A stretch of DNA of 64,000 nt from Cycas panzhihuaensis (GCA_023213395.1 CM041465.1:148311741-148375740); one strand, 5' to 3'. Counted from the first letter of the stretch, positions 11,003-24,886 are shown. Numbers and translations are program-made. Notes: a model not told the origin generated them from the letters alone.

Positions 11003-12958
11003 GGTGATGATGAAGAAGTAGAAGAGATAATAGAAGTATGTGCCATTAACATGTATGGCTAGTACACATGGCATAGTAGGGATGTAGAAATAAATGCTTA
11101 TGATAAGAAGCAAGTAACGATTAAGTATTTTTCAATAATTATAAAAATTAAGTATAAGCAATGATATAAGAATGAGGCCTAATATAGAGCTAGCAAAGAG
11201 TGGTGATATGTCATGCCACTACCCTCTAACTTATCTCCAAATGTAGGTGAGGTTTCGATGCCTAAGGCTTCTAGTATACAATTACGGCCTTCACCTACGA
11301 TACCTGCACTTACGCTTGGTGATGAAATCCAAGTCACATTGGAGCCCAGGTACTCCCAGTCCTCATACAATTCACTAGTAAGTAGCTATATACCTCCTCT
11401 GAAGAGTTAAATGGTACATGGGTATCCCATGGATATGACGGATATTGGACTAGGTTAATTTTAATCTTGCATTAAGGATTCCAGTTTTCCCAGGTGGTTA
11501 TCAGGATTATCCCTAATTGGAGGCTATATGTATGGTTAACTTGTCCCTCCTCCACTATTCTGGTTAAGACCAGACCCAGTATGAAACTCATACCTCCCTT
11601 AGGGCCTAGGCTTCAGTTAATCGTGGTCTATTTGAACTAAGGTGAGTGTGTGCACAAGTCAAGAACTAACAATATAAATTATACGGATGAGATTCCTTTT
11701 AGGAATAATGTAAGTTATTTCTGAATAATTAAAAATTAAAATAGAAAGTTGCCAAATGTTCTTATTTGTCTTTCATGCTTTCTCTGTTATTATTGCTACT
11801 TTATATGATGCTTTATGCTGTGTGTGCAAATAAAAAAAGCATGCTTAATTTAGTAGAGGAACCAAATGTTGTTTGTGATCCAAGGTTTCCCTTACTTTAG
11901 TATAATATTTCTAAATATATTTTTAGAAATTTCAATACAAAATCCACAAAGGGCTAAAAAGTAGATCAACTTACCACTAAAATATTAATTTTTTTAAATC
12001 TAGATGCATGTTATTTTGTCATATTTTGTGATTTTTTCATAAAATTTATAAATAATGATAAATAAGTAAATTTTTCTAAAAATTATAAATATGAAGGCCT
12101 AAATGATGGAATTTAAACTTATGGAAGAAGAAAAAAATATTTAGAATGTCATTTTCGATAAGGTAACGAAGTCAAATTTTTAAAAAGGCATAAAAATTTT
12201 TTGCTCGAAAAAAGCACAAAAGCACAATCTTGTCAGATCCACTGTCTCAGAATCTGAGCTTCAATATGTCAAAAGTTACATCTTGATATGTACATCAACT
12301 TTTCCTTCTATACCATCTCCAAAATCATCCAAACAAATTATCCAAAACATCCTCGTAATATCTTTTGTGGGGTTGAGTAGGCAAATTCAGCATTCGTAAG
12401 AAAACTGCAAAGATCTCACTAATCAATAGATGAAATTTAATGAGATTTATCTTAAAATGCTTATAAGACATAAATATACTATCTCTCTTTAAAAAAAAAA
12501 TAGATTTTCAACTTATATTTAAAGGATTTCATTGAAAAAAGTATCTTAAGTCACTTATTTACAAATTTTAACCTTTTTATTTTCGCTAAAACTCACTATT
12601 ACAGGCTAAATCTGAAGCTACTCTAGAAGATAAAAATGATCCTCTTAGTAAGAAAACCCTACACACCAAATTTTATCAAAATCTTAGATGGTCAAAATTT
12701 GAATAAAATTTTAGGCCTTTAATACTTTCGAGATTGTTCTAGCAACCAAACGGCTTCAAAAGCCTATATTTTTCACCTCTGAAATTCTACACACATAGAA
12801 AAAGTAGCAACATATAAAATAATATAATTTTGAGCTCTCAAAATTTTAAAAATAATAAGTGCACTCTCAATATTTTATATTGAATGTGAAGGAGAGGTAA
12901 AATGACTCTATGTAAGTGGAATGGAGTGAATAGATCTCATTCTAGCTATGATACCACA
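11003..12958 (-). other. Leader of copy A with primer-binding site
   Basis: About 1.95 kb with no gene, between the 5' LTR and gag. Next to the LTR (12946-12957 region) is a slightly mutated complement of the tRNA-iMet primer site (TGGTATCATAGC on the minus strand). It is collinear with the leaders of copies B and C. Confidence 0.75.
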
Positions 12959-13265
12959 TGAAGGACAGATCTAAGGAATAAATCACTCACATGCATACAA
13001 TTGCAATGGAGAATGAAAAAGATTTGAAACAAGATATAAGAACAAGCTTGGAGGTGAGAATGAATAATGACTTCCTCCCTAAAATGTTATCTTTCATTAT
13101 TAAGGGTAAGCATTAGGATTAGGATTTTTTCGCCTAATGATATTAACTCAAAATTACATCTAAATATACATAAAGTATGTTTCACTAAGAGACTAATGCT
13201 AATAATATATCCTAAGGTCTCTTAATTAATCTATGTAAATTACCTTGATACATTAACCTCTTTTA
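12959..13265 (-). repeat. Copy A 5' LTR
   Basis: 307 bp, TGAAGG to TTTTA (the family's terminal CA has become TA). Collinear with the LTRs of copies B and C and with positions 1-103. Confidence 0.85.
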
Positions 13266-13274
13266 CTGATAACA

Positions 13275-13484
13275 TGTTAAAGAAGACAAAATATGGAAGG
13301 AAAATCATTTATTATTGGATGAGAGTTTCTCTCTCATATAAGTATATCTAGTTTATAAGAAAGACCCAATATATGTATGCTAAGTGTCACTTTTAAACAT
13401 AAGAAGGGTCAGGATTTATAGCCCTTAATTTCACATAAGAGACCTCTAAAACAAAACATAAGATAGAACATTAATATTCTAACA
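13275..13484 (-). repeat. LTR of element K
   Basis: A 210-bp TGTT...AACA segment. At its right edge it abruptly truncates the RNase H frame of copia I. At its left (13266-13274) ctgataaca resembles the inner part of a primer-site complement, which would make this the 5' LTR of a minus-strand element whose interior lies left of copy A. A TATAAAT box lies in the minus strand near 13425. The second LTR is outside the window, so the identity rests on termini, promoter box and junctions only. Confidence 0.5.
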
Positions 13485-15394
13485 CTTTGGTTGTTATATA
13501 GTAGTTGTGTAAGTCTAACATATTCTTCCCATAAATCTTGTATAACTCTCTTATACTAAACTCTTTGACATACTCCTATAACTGTTACCTTATATTCTAC
13601 TTATATAGTAGAGAGTGATATTGTAGATTACTTCTTTATATACCAAGTAGCTAGTAGTGAATCCAGGTTAAAAGTATAACTTGAAGTAGATTCTATGTCA
13701 TCTATAAAATTTGCCTAGTCTAAGTCTATATAACTAACCAATCTATAAGAACTTATAATATAGTCTATACTCAATTGTGCTACTAAGATAAATGAGAATT
13801 TATTTTCCTACTTATTAACATACCATCTTAGGCTCTTACATAAACCTATAAACTATAATAACCATATATATTATATTCAATTAAGCTAAAGTTAAATATA
13901 TGAGATTTCCATCCAACTAACTATATAATATAGAATCAACTAATCTTGATACCTCTTATTTAGACAAGATTAACCCAACTTTTGTAGGTGTTGTAAGTAG
14001 TTTACAATTATACATGTTAGATTTATGTAACATATCTAGGGTACATTTCCTTTGAAAGATAAATATGTTATTATTATCTTACCATACTTTAATACCTAAG
14101 AAGTAATGTATTTATTCCTAAGTCAATAATCTCAAATTCTTCACACGTCTTCCTTGAGTTGTTTGAATAAATATTTACTATTCCTAGTATAGATCAAGTC
14201 ATTAACATATAATCTAACAACTGAGATTAATACTCCATTTAACCTAACATATGATTTGAGATCATATTGCCTCCTTAGGAATCCTTTATCCTTGAAGTAA
14301 TTATTAATCCTAAAGTACCATGCTTTATGTAACTCTGTAAGACCATGTAAAGCTTTCTTCAACCTATAGACCATGTTTTCTTTTCCTTCAACTTCAAATC
14401 TTCTAAGATTAATCTAATAATTTTTATTATAGGAAAGGTATAAATGTTTCACTATAATTAATGGCTTCCTTTTGCACATAGTTCTCAGTGGCTAAACAAG
14501 CCTTATATTTGTTAATTAATCCATCTAATTTATACATAGTCTTATAAACCTATTTTATAGCAATTATATTTTATCTAAGTGAAAAGTCTATCAACTTCTA
14601 AGTATCATTTTTTACTAAGCCATTGTACTCTTCCTCTATCACTTACTTCTATTCATCATGGGTGTTAGCCTTTACAAAGTTTTGAGACTTATCATTTTTC
14701 ACAAATTGTGCCATTAAGATAAAATTTACCATACTTTAAGATCTTATGGTCCTTCTCTCAAATTTTTCATTAAGGATGTCTTAAGGAATATGACCCCTTT
14801 GAACCCATTTAAGAATCTTCCTATTGTTTTGGCTTGAGTTAGATGCTCTTATTCCACATGTATTAGGATTCATAGGTACACTAGTACCACTTATATTTAT
14901 CTCCACATTAATTATTATTCTTTGCCTTTTATCTTTTTCAAATATGGTTGATATATTCTATATTCACTAAAGATAGTATCCATGCTTATGATTATATTTT
15001 TTCCTTTAGGATCATATAATTTATAGAACCTTAATATATCAAAATAACTTATAAAAGTATGCTTTATACTTTTGTCATCTAATATTATCCTATTATGTTC
15101 TTACATGTATGCATAAATATACACCTAAATACCTCTAAATGTTTTATACTAGTATTATGTCCTAACCAAACCTCTTTAGGTGTCATCCCTCTAACTACTT
15201 TAGTTGTGTATATGTTTAATAGGTAAATAGTAATTTGAATTAATTCATCATAATATTCATTGCCAATATTCTTATTCTTAAGCATACTTCTAGACATTTC
15301 TACTATAATTTCATTCTCTCTTGTAACAACCTCATATTATTGAGGAGTGTAAGGATTTGTAAGTTATTTCTTGATCACATGGTACATGTGATAG
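13485..15394 (-). pseudogene. Copia I: integrase C-half, RT and partial RNase H
   Basis: Old copia remnant. From the right, the integrase continuation reads through NKNIGNEYYDELI and MTPKEVWLGHNTS (15085-15297). RT follows, with RLKKALHGL and LYVNDLIYTRNS (14141-14374); the YVDD active site has become YVND. The RNase H segment at 13485-13680 carries KKQSTISLS and stops at NNQS, where K begins. Many stops. The integrase N-half continues at 22999 on the other side of copy B. Confidence 0.8.
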
Positions 15395-15705
15395 TAAAGG
15401 AAGGATGGATCTAGGGAATAAATCACTCACATGCATACAATGGCAATGGGGAATGAAAAAGAGATAAAACAAGATATGAGAGCAAGCTTGGAGGTAAGAA
15501 TAAATAATTACTCCCTCCTTGAGATTTCGTCTTTTATTATTGAGGGTGAGCATTAAGGTTAGGATTTTCCTGCCTAATGATATAAACCTGAAATTATATC
15601 TAAATGCACATAAAGCATATTTCATTAAGAGACAAATACTAACAATATATCTTAAGGTCATATAATTAATCTACATAAATGACCTTAATACATTAACCTC
15701 TTTCA
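15395..15705 (-). repeat. Copy B 3' LTR
   Basis: 311 bp, collinear with 22683-22993. The first dinucleotide TG has become TA. It is followed at 15706 on by the polypurine tract complement (atccccctatt). Confidence 0.85.
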
Positions 15706-16199
15706 ATCCCCCTATTAGTAACGGAAGGTCATTTTGATAAAATCTATTCTATGAGGTCTTCATTTAAGCCTCATTATTACATTAAAATTCTAAATTATAC
15801 TTTTGTGAGAAAAACCTTATGGGAAATAAAAACACATGAACTTTCTAATATCTATAGCCCCTTTTATAAATTAAAATGGCTAAGGTAGCTCTTTGATGTA
15901 GCATGATAGCTAAGCAGCTTAAATTTGTAGCTTAATTTGCTAAGTCTCCATATATTATTTAGTCATCCCCTATGCCCTTTTAAGTTTTCATAGGTTCTGA
16001 TTTTCCAAAACAAATACAACCCTTATCTTTCTATGCCCACATGGGGTTTTCACAAATAGGATAGAGCAGAGACTTACTCTTATTCTTCCGTGGCCATAAG
16101 GGATTTTCACGAAAAGAATAGAGCATGATGATCATATCGCCATCTTATTTGATCAATCGAAGATGGAGGTCCTAAGGCCGAGTTACCTTCAAAACTGTT

Positions 16200-19100
16200 C
16201 AAACTTCACCTTTTGTAGTAGTTTGGTAAAGATATCAACCACTTGATCTGTTATGGGATAGTATTCCAATTGAATTATGTTGCTATGAACAAGTTATCTA
16301 ATTCCATAGACTTTCGTACTTATATATTTTGTATGATCGTAAAATATAGGATTTTTCACCATACAGATTGTTGATTGATTATCCACATGATGGGCAATAG
16401 GACTTATTTGGGTGATATTCAACGTTTCCAATGATTTTCTAAGCCATATCACCTCCTTGTTGGTCTCAAAATAAATAATGTATTCAACTTCGGTAGTTGA
16501 ATCAACAACTATCTTCTATCTTCTGGATCTCCATGATATTTGTGTTATTCCAAGAAACATTACATACCCAGACATAAATCTTCTTATATCTTTATCTCCT
16601 ATAAAGTCTAATCTTATGTATGTAGAAAGCTTAAATTCATTATTAGGTTCATACAATAGACCAAATTTGTTATTTATCTTTAGGTATTTTAACACTCGAA
16701 CTGCATCTTACTAATGATTCTGCTTAGGATTTGTTATGAATCATGTAAGAATGCCGACAGAGTGTGTAATATCTGGCCTTGTATTAGCAGTGTAGATGAG
16801 ACTACCTACAAGTTTCCTATAGAGTGTTACGTCTACCTCCCTAATATAACCATCAACTGAGAATTTGGTATTAAGGTCCATAAGTAATGCCACTAGTCGA
16901 GTATCTTCTAACTAAAACTTGGTTAGAAGATCGTTGATATATTTTTCTTGGGAGAGGAAATTTTTCTATTCTTTTGTGTTACTTTAATTCCCAAGTAATA
17001 TTTCATCAAACCGAGGTTAGACAATTCAAACATTTTGTTAAGGTCCTTTTTCAGTTGGCTTATTGCCCATGCAATGTTACCCATTACTAGCATGTCATCT
17101 GCAAAGATTATGAGATAAGTGACTTTATCCTTTTAGTGCTTGATGAATAATGTTGCATCAATATCTTAGTAGTCACAAATCTTGTATCTAAGTTGCCTCA
17201 CTCTTTTAGACAACTTAGCAAACCAAGCACGGGGGGCTTGTTTAAGGCTATACAAGGATTTTCTAAGCCTGCAAACCTTATGCTTTTGACTCTTGATCTC
17301 GTATACTTCTAGCTAAGCCATGTAAATTTCTTCTTCAAGATCCCCATTAAGAAACATAGTATTAATATCAAGTTGGTAGATTTTCTAGCCATGTTGATTT
17401 GCTAAGGCCACAAGAGTTCTAATTATAGGCCACTTGGTTATCGGTGCAAAGACTTCAGTGTAGTTGATGCCTTCCCTTTGTATAAATCCTTTAGCTACCA
17501 ACCTCGCCTAGTGTTCTTCAAGGGTGTCGTCTAATCTATATTTGTTTTTAAACACCCATTTATTTTGAACTACCTTTCTGCCAAGTGTTAGATCAATGAG
17601 CTCCCATGTATTATTTTTTATAAGAGATTGGTACTCTTCATTCATAGTATTTCTCCAAGCTGCATGCTTTACAGCTTCTTGGTATGTTGACAGCTCTTCA
17701 TTAAGAGTAAGGTGTAGTTCTATTGGTTCAAGCTCAGTATATAATGATTCCTATATCCTTGCTCTATGGGCACTTTGAGTGCTAGTTTTGCTCACCTCAT
17801 CTAGTTATATGTCCTTATTGAGCTGGTGGACTTCTCAAGATCCTCAAGTTGGGAATGATGTCCTTATTTCTTCAACATCTTGGTTCTCATATTATTCATT
17901 AAGATGATCATTTTGTGAGGAGGATGTTGATGTACCTGAGAAAGATGGTCCTTATACCATTATTTTACCTTTATCAACTGAAGGTAGAGAGGATGGTTCT
18001 TCTATAATGGCTTTGCCTTTGTCAACTATGTTATCTTCAAAGGATGGTACTGGATGTGTACTCATCAGTTCAAAGTTGCAACTTATATCCTCCAAGGCTC
18101 TATTATCAGCTTCTAATATTTGGAGTAATTTATATCAGTCCCCCCCACCCCGAAAAAATTTAGAATCTGAACATCATACTTGATAACATTATTATAGCGG
18201 TGTGAGGGTATTTTAGAGTCCAGTTTAAGTAACTGATCCTTTGTCTCTATAAAAATGACATCTTTGGTAATGATGATTTTTCATTGTGAAAGTATAAAGA
18301 CCTTATACCCTTTCTTATCCATAGGGTATCTAACAAAGATGCCTTTAAGTACTCTTAGCTAGAGTTTATTTTAATCTGCATCTATAATGTGGGCATAGCA
18401 TATAGAGCCAAAAATTTTATAGTGAACAATGGGGGCTTGTCCTGACCACTTTTCATTAGGTGATTGTCCTTTCTTTGATGGGCTAATAGCATTGATATAA
18501 TAAACAGTTGTCCAAATACCTTCGACCCATAAGTAAATAAGTACATTTTTGTATACCAGCATAGCTTAAGCCATGTTCATGATTGTCCTATTCATGCGCT
18601 CATTAACTCCACTTTGTTATGGGGTACCTGCTATTGTTGTTTGATGCTTGATGCCATTGTCCCAAAGGTAGCTTTCAAACTCATGTGAGGTATATCCACC
18701 ACCATTATCAGTTCAAAGACATTTGAGTTGATAACCTGACTCTTTTTCAGTACAGGCTTTGAATTCTTTGAATACACGGAAGGCTCCATCTTTCTTTTGT
18801 AGAAAAGCTACCTATATTTTTCTAGTGAAATCATCAATGAAAGAGATATACTATAACTTGCGCTTTAGTGAAGGAATGGGCATTGGGCTGTACAAATCAG
18901 AGTATACCAATTGTAATGGATGGTTTGATTTCCACTGACTTTTGGGAAAGGGTTGTCGATCAGATTTGACAATGATACAAGCTTCATATTTAAAGGGCTT
19001 AGAGGAGAACTTAGAAGATTTAGAATAGTATTACAAGGATCTCTAAGTTTATCAATGTGAACATGGCCCATACGAGCATACCAAAGAGCTTCTGGTGACA

Positions 19101-19233
19101 AAGTTAGATGGGTCAAGATGGAATTAAATGCAAATTCTTCATCAACACAAGCGCTTTGGACACAATGGGCTTCAAAAGATGGAGAGCCATTCAGTAAAAA
19201 GAGTTTTCCAGAGAGATGTCTAGTCAAGACCAC
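16200..19233 (-). pseudogene. Copy B pol: GAG-pre-integrase, integrase, RT, RNase H
   Basis: GAG-pre-integrase at 18930-19233 (HARMGHVHIDKL appears in decayed form). Integrase runs leftward with TDNGGGYTS at about 18690-18715, so the second catalytic Asp is kept here. A CAHIIDAD segment lies near 18371. RT has FADDMLV at about 17090-17110, and the RNase H end motif near 16200 is eroded. Stops and frameshifts occur throughout. It aligns along its length with copy A pol. Confidence 0.8.
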
Positions 19234-19639
19234 TTGATTAGTTAGAGGGTGATTGACCTGGAGAGTCTAGTCATTTGTATTCACACTCATTAAATCGACG
19301 AGAGATAAGTGTGGATAAGGAGAGTAGATTTTATTTAAGATTGGGTATGTATAAGACATCAAGCAATATAAAATCTTTTAAGCCTAGAAGTTTCATGTGA
19401 ATGCTACCAATTTCTTTAACAGGTTGTTGTGATTTATCAGCCATGTGAACAACTCCTTGAACATTTGAGTCAAATCTTTGATATAGGCTATGATTGTACG
19501 TCATATGTTGAGTTGCTCATATGTCCATGATCCACTGTCTATCGATTGAAGCCATAGTATTTATAATTCCAATAGGGCTTCGCATTAGTGAAGGGAATTC
19601 ACAAGTGATATATCTGCATCGAGTTTCAAAGTTTCTCTT

Positions 19640-20740
19640 TGGTTGGTCAATAGCATTTGATGCTGAAGATCCCTCAATTCTTTGAAAGTATGCATGTATA
19701 AAACCTACACCACTAAAGGATTCTTCATAAGTTTCTTCAACATTATGAGCTCCATATTTTGGTTAGAACTTGGTCAACTTATAAGTGGCAGTTCTGCAGT
19801 ATTTTGAAAAGTGTCCTTTATAGTTACATGATCACACATAATAGTTTGATTGCCAGTCCCTAAAGAGGTATTGGTTTGACCTTACTATCTTACTCTTTCT
19901 TAAGATGACCCTTAGCATTTAGACTGTCAAGGCTGTGATTGAGGGTTTGGTTGACCTTGTGGGTGATTTCCCATGTTTTTTCCTCTTCCTCTTGCTTGGT
20001 CATTTCCTCTGCCACAAGAGGGACCTTGATTTTTTGTGTAGTAAGCTTTTTCTTCCACCTTAAAGGTTGCATCTGGAAGAGATTCAGAGGCTACAAAGTT
20101 GGTATCAATGGTCTTGTCAAATTCTATGAACTTCTCAGCAAGTGCTTCGAAGTTTAGTGTCTTCAATATCCACTAGATTGAAGACTCCCAAGCAAGTTTT
20201 TATAATCAGGGATATGTAGACATAATTGGATCAAGAATGCCCAAGTGATATATTGGGTCTTAAAATCTTTATCAATTGCCTATTTTATTAGTCGAAGGAG
20301 ATTTATTGTCTCATGAACTTGTCCCTTCTACATTTTTAATTTATTCATTTTTAAAACAAGATGAACAAATTCTACATCTGACTTGGTATCAAAGTTCTTC
20401 TTGAGAACTTAAAGGACCTTTCAAGTTATATCATGTTGCCCTTCGTTAATCAAGTTGTGTAAGGAGTGATCAGTAACTAACAGAATTCTTACATAAATCT
20501 TTTTATCATCTATCTCCCATTGTAGTTTGGCTACAACATTTGTAGGATCTATTAGGGAAAATCCATAGAAAGCAGCTATTGTAGTTGTTACAGGTATGAT
20601 GGGTGTAGGATGCTAGTGGGCTCTCCAAAGGCCTTCATACTTTGCAGCATTTTTAACTCCATTATACCACAAACCCTAATTTTATTTACTTTTCAATATG
20701 TAGTTAACATTCTGCTTGAATTGAAATGATATAGTAATGA
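19640..20740 (-). pseudogene. Copy B gag and protease region
   Basis: Collinear with copy A gag. The segment TLNFEALAEKFIEFDKTI and the Gly/Gln/Arg-rich linker are at 19927-20166, and the decayed zinc knuckle is near 19790-19840. The protease motif region near 19520-19545 reads WIMDI followed by a stop. The Gag start codon equivalent near 20737 is no longer ATG. Confidence 0.75.
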
Positions 20741-22682
20741 TAAAAAAGTTGAAGATAATAGAAGTATGTGCCACTAACACATGTGGCTAGTACACCTAGT
20801 GTAATAGGGATGTAGAAATGAATACTATAACGAGAAGCAAGTAATAATTAAGTATTTTTTAATAACTATAAAAAATAAGTATAAGCAATGATGTAAGAAT
20901 AAGGCCTAATGTAGAGTTAGCAAAGAGTGGTGATGTGTCATACCACTACCTTCTAACTTATGTCCAAATGTAGGTGAGGTTTCAATGCCTAAGGCTTTTA
21001 GTATACGATTAGGGCCTTCACCTGCGATACCTGCACTTGTGCTTGGTGATGAAATCTAAGTCATAGTGGAGCCCAGGTATTCTCAATCCTCACCCAATTC
21101 ACTAGTGAGTAGCTATATACCTCCTCTGAAGGGTCAAACAGTATGTGTGTATCCTACAACTATGATGGATATTGGACTGAGTTCATTTTAATCTTACATT
21201 AAGGTTTTCAATTTTCTTGGGTGGTTATCAGGATTATCCCTAATTGGAGGTCGTAAGTATGGCTAACTTATCCCTCCACCACTATTTTGGTTAAGATCAG
21301 ACCTAGTATGAAACTCACACCTCTCTTAGGGCCTAGACTTCAGCCAACTGTGGTCTATTTCAACCAAGGCGAGTATGTGTACAAGTCAAGAACTGGCGGT
21401 ATAAATCGTACGGATGAGATTCCTTTTACGAATAATGTAAGTTATTTTTGAATAACTAAAAACTAACATGGAAAGTTACTAAATATTCTTGCTTACCTTT
21501 TGTGCTTGCTTTGTTGTTGTTGCTACTTTTGTGATGCTTTATGCTATATGTGCAAATAGTTAAAGCATGCTAGAATTAGCAGGGGAATCAGATGTTGCTT
21601 CCGATCCAAGGTTTTCCTTACTTTAGTATAATGTTTCTAAATATGTTTTTAGAAATTTCAATATAAAAGACATAATGAGATAAAAAGCAGATCAACTTAT
21701 CGCTAAAATACTAATTTCTCCAAATCTATATACATGTTATTTTGTCATATTTTATGATTTTTCTACAAATTTTATAAATAATGATAAATGGGCATAATTT
21801 TCTAAAAATTACAAATATGAAGGCCCAAATGATGGAATTTAAATTTTTGGCAGAAGAAAAAAATATTCAAAATGTTGTTTCTGATATAGTAGTGAAGTTA
21901 GATTTCTAAAAATGCATTAAATATTTTTACCCAAAAAAAACACAAAAGCATAATCCTGCTAGATCCATTGTTTTAGAATACGAACTTTAATATGTCAAAA
22001 GTTGTGTATTAACATGTACATCAACTTTTCCTTCTACACCATCTCTAAAATCAGCCAAAATTTTGCCTGAAACACCTTTACAGTGTCCTTTGTGGGGTTG
22101 AGTAGGCAAATTCAACATCCATGAGAAAACTGCATAGATCTCACTAACAGATGGATGAAATTTGATGAGATTTATCTTAAAATAATCCTAAGACATAAAT
22201 CTACTAGATAACTTAAAAATATTTTTAGATCTTCAGCTTTTGATTAAATGATTTCATTAGGAAAAGTGCCTTAAGTCACTAATCTACAAATTTTAACCTT
22301 TTATCTCAGCCAAAACTCACTATTGTAGATTGAATCTAAAGCTACTCCTGAAGGAAAAAATGATCCTCTTGGTAGGGTGACCCTGCATGCCAAATTTTAT
22401 CAAAATTTAAGATAGTCAAAATTTTCATAGAATTGTAGGCCTTTAATGCTTCTAAGACTGTTCCAGTAACTGAACGTCTTTAAAAACCTATATTTTTCAC
22501 CTCTAAAATTTTGCACCCATAGGGAAAGTAGCAACATATAAAGTACTATAATTTTAATCTATCAAATTTTTAAAAATGATGAATGCACTCTCAATACTTC
22601 ACATTGAAGGTGAAGGAGAGGCAAAATGACTCCATGCAAGTGGAATGGAGTGAATAAATCCCCTTCTAGCTCTGATACCACA
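20741..22682 (-). other. Leader of copy B with primer-binding site
   Basis: About 1.9 kb without genes. Immediately left of the 5' LTR (22669-22680) lies agctctgatacca, a perfect complement of the tRNA-iMet primer site. Confidence 0.8.
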
Positions 22683-22993
22683 TGAAGAAATGATGAATCT
22701 AAGGAATAAATCACTCACATGCACACAATGATAGTAGAAAATGAAAAAAATATGAAACAAGATATGAGAGAAAGATTGGAGGTGAGAATGAATAATTACT
22801 CCCTCCTTGAGATCTTGCCTTTTATTATTGAGGGTGAGCATTAGGGTTAGGATTTTCCTGCCTAATGACATGAACCCAAAATTACATCTAAATGCACATA
22901 AAGCACATTTCATTAAGAGACTAATGCTAACAATATATCTTAAGGTCACATAATTAATCTACACAAATGCTCTTGATACATTAACCTCTTTCA
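22683..22993 (-). repeat. Copy B 5' LTR
   Basis: 311 bp, TGAAGA to TTTCA, partner of 15395-15705. Confidence 0.9.
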
Positions 22994-22998
22994 AATAG

Positions 22999-24530
22999 TC
23001 ATTGAATTATTTGGAGATAAATTCTCCTCTATTATTTGATCTAAGGGTTATTATCTAATGATCATTTTATCTTTCTATCATAGCCCTGAAGTAGACAAAA
23101 CATTGAAATATTTTTTATTTATTCTTTAAAAAAAAAACTAAGTTATTCTTAAGTATTTGTTAATAAAGGTTTGAAATATATTCTCTCTCTAAGAGACAAA
23201 ATCTCTAATGGTCTACATAGATCTGTGTATACTAATTAAAGTAGTGCCTTAACTCCTAAGCTTCTATTTGAACATTTCTTCATTTGTTGTTTGTCCTTTA
23301 TACATCCTTTGTAAATACTTTAATTTTCTTTAATATTTAGGAGACTAATGACCATCTCTATTTCTCTTATTAAGATAAGGTTGTTATAATTTACATGGTC
23401 AAACCTATAATGCTATGTCTTACTGTTAACTTTAATTAATGTTGTAAAGATATATCACTTAGGGAAATCACTAGTTTGAATAATCTATCATTTATCCCTT
23501 AGTAATAATGGCATATTCTTCAACTTGTGTCTAATAGTGTACTTACCATCCTCAAATGTATTACTATCCTTTTATTCCATTATTTGGCTAATACAAAATA
23601 ATTTTTTCTTAACTATAAGGATATGCAATACATCATTGATATATTGTCTCACCACTATTTGCTTGTATGAATACATTGCCTTTACTTATTGCCTATTAAG
23701 TGGCATTGTTATCAAATATAATTCACCTTGTTTTAAAGTTATATAACTTCTTAAACCATTTCCTTATATGCCATATCTGTGAAATAACCTAAATCTATAT
23801 ACCATCCCTCTTCATTTTATGGGCTATAAGACTAAATAAAAATAGTCTTTTATTTTTGCCACATATCATTTGAGATAAAGATAAGCATCATTCACCTAGT
23901 CTATTTTATACATTTTATTCCTTTGAGCTTGGAAACCAAAATATTATTCATGCTAAAGAACATGATATAAAAAATACTTCAAAAAATAAAGGGAAATATG
24001 AAAAATGAAAACCCATAAATTATCCTATTTCAACTCCAATACATGTATAAGTATCCAAATTAGGACTACACCACCTCTAAATGGTAATTTTCTATTAATT
24101 GATTAAAGTACAAGAAGCAAATTTTATGATATGTTATGTTTTGGTCAAGTTGTAGAAAGCTTATAAAATATTTGAATCAACTTCAAACATTAAAATATGA
24201 TATGAGATAAAGCTAAAGATAGTCATGTAATTACTCATTTTGAAGTCACAAAAGTAAGGATTTCAATGGTTTAAATAATTCAAAGAATATAGATTATATC
24301 AAAAACCTATGCTAAAAAGAACACAAGTATTTAAAAATGAGAAAAAGCCCTTTTTTACTATTAATAAGTTCCTTTTGAAAAGACACCTAGCTACATGGTT
24401 TGCTCTATGTGGCCTATAGACTAAATAGTAAGGGCTATAAGTTGTTTTTCATGATGATATTTAATCTTATTAAATTCTATGTGAGAAAAAAATGTTAAAT
24501 ATTTTTAAAAGTAGTGTATTGCCATGTATT
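22999..24530 (-). pseudogene. Copia I: integrase N-half and upstream remnant
   Basis: Just right of copy B, the minus strand encodes a degraded integrase core (TLRSNNRGEFISK at about 22999-23055, canonical R.D.GGEF). It is followed rightward by a decayed GAG-pre-integrase region (around 23250-23310). Beyond about 23900 I see only AT-rich sequence without recognisable motifs, probably the gag and leader of the same element. The right boundary is uncertain because element F follows. Confidence 0.6.
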
Positions 24531-24588
24531 TTTTAGCATGTTTGACTTTCTAATCGAGTTGATCTTTATCTATATTTATGATGTGATC

Positions 24589-24884
24589 TATTAGGTTAAT
24601 GTTCATCACATAACATTGCATTGGGAGTGTGCACACCGCTAGAGTTGTTATGGTAAGTATTAGTTTAATGTTTTGTTTATTTTTCATATTATTTTGAATG
24701 GAGGTTAAGGCAGGCTCCCGCCTGCCTCTTGAATATAAATTCTGGGTCTCAAAACCTTGGTGTTCTTTAACACCACCTACGATCAATAGAAATGATGTCC
24801 TCTTTCAATATAGATTAATATGATTTGTAATATGGATTGATTTATGTGTTCACTACTCTGCTCTCATCTCCATTTCATTGTTCA
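24589..24884 (+). repeat. Element F 5' LTR
   Basis: 296 bp; the first dinucleotide is TA instead of TG, and it ends in TTCA. Collinear with 27972-28267, differing by scattered substitutions. Confidence 0.9.
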
Positions 24885-24886
24885 TA

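Larger units (their letters stand above)
1..13265 (-). mobile_element. Ty1-copia copy A, left end outside window, interrupted by element H
   Basis: Autonomous-type LTR retrotransposon read right to left: 5' LTR 12959-13265, leader, gag, protease, integrase, reverse transcriptase (RT), RNase H, then a pyrimidine-rich plus strand at 104-119 (the polypurine tract on the minus strand) and the tail of the 3' LTR at 1-103. The domain order with integrase before RT defines Ty1-copia. H (251-6161) is inserted just inside the 3' end. Excluding H the internal region is about 6.9 kb, close to copy B. Many in-frame stops are present, so it cannot make its proteins. It is the same family as copies B and C. 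The five bases after it (13266-13270) would be its target duplication, but the matching left flank is outside the window. Confidence 0.9.
15395..22993 (-). mobile_element. Ty1-copia copy B, complete but decayed
   Basis: 7.6 kb, minus strand, 311-bp LTRs at both ends (15395-15705, 22683-22993), flanked by gatag (15390-15394) and aatag (22994-22998), a target duplication with one mismatch. The interior order is gag, protease, integrase, RT, RNase H. It interrupts the integrase of copia I: codons for GEFISK on the right and for the QLT.PYTPQ region on the left become adjacent when B is removed. The LTRs differ at roughly one position in eight by eye, so this is much older than copy C. Confidence 0.9.
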
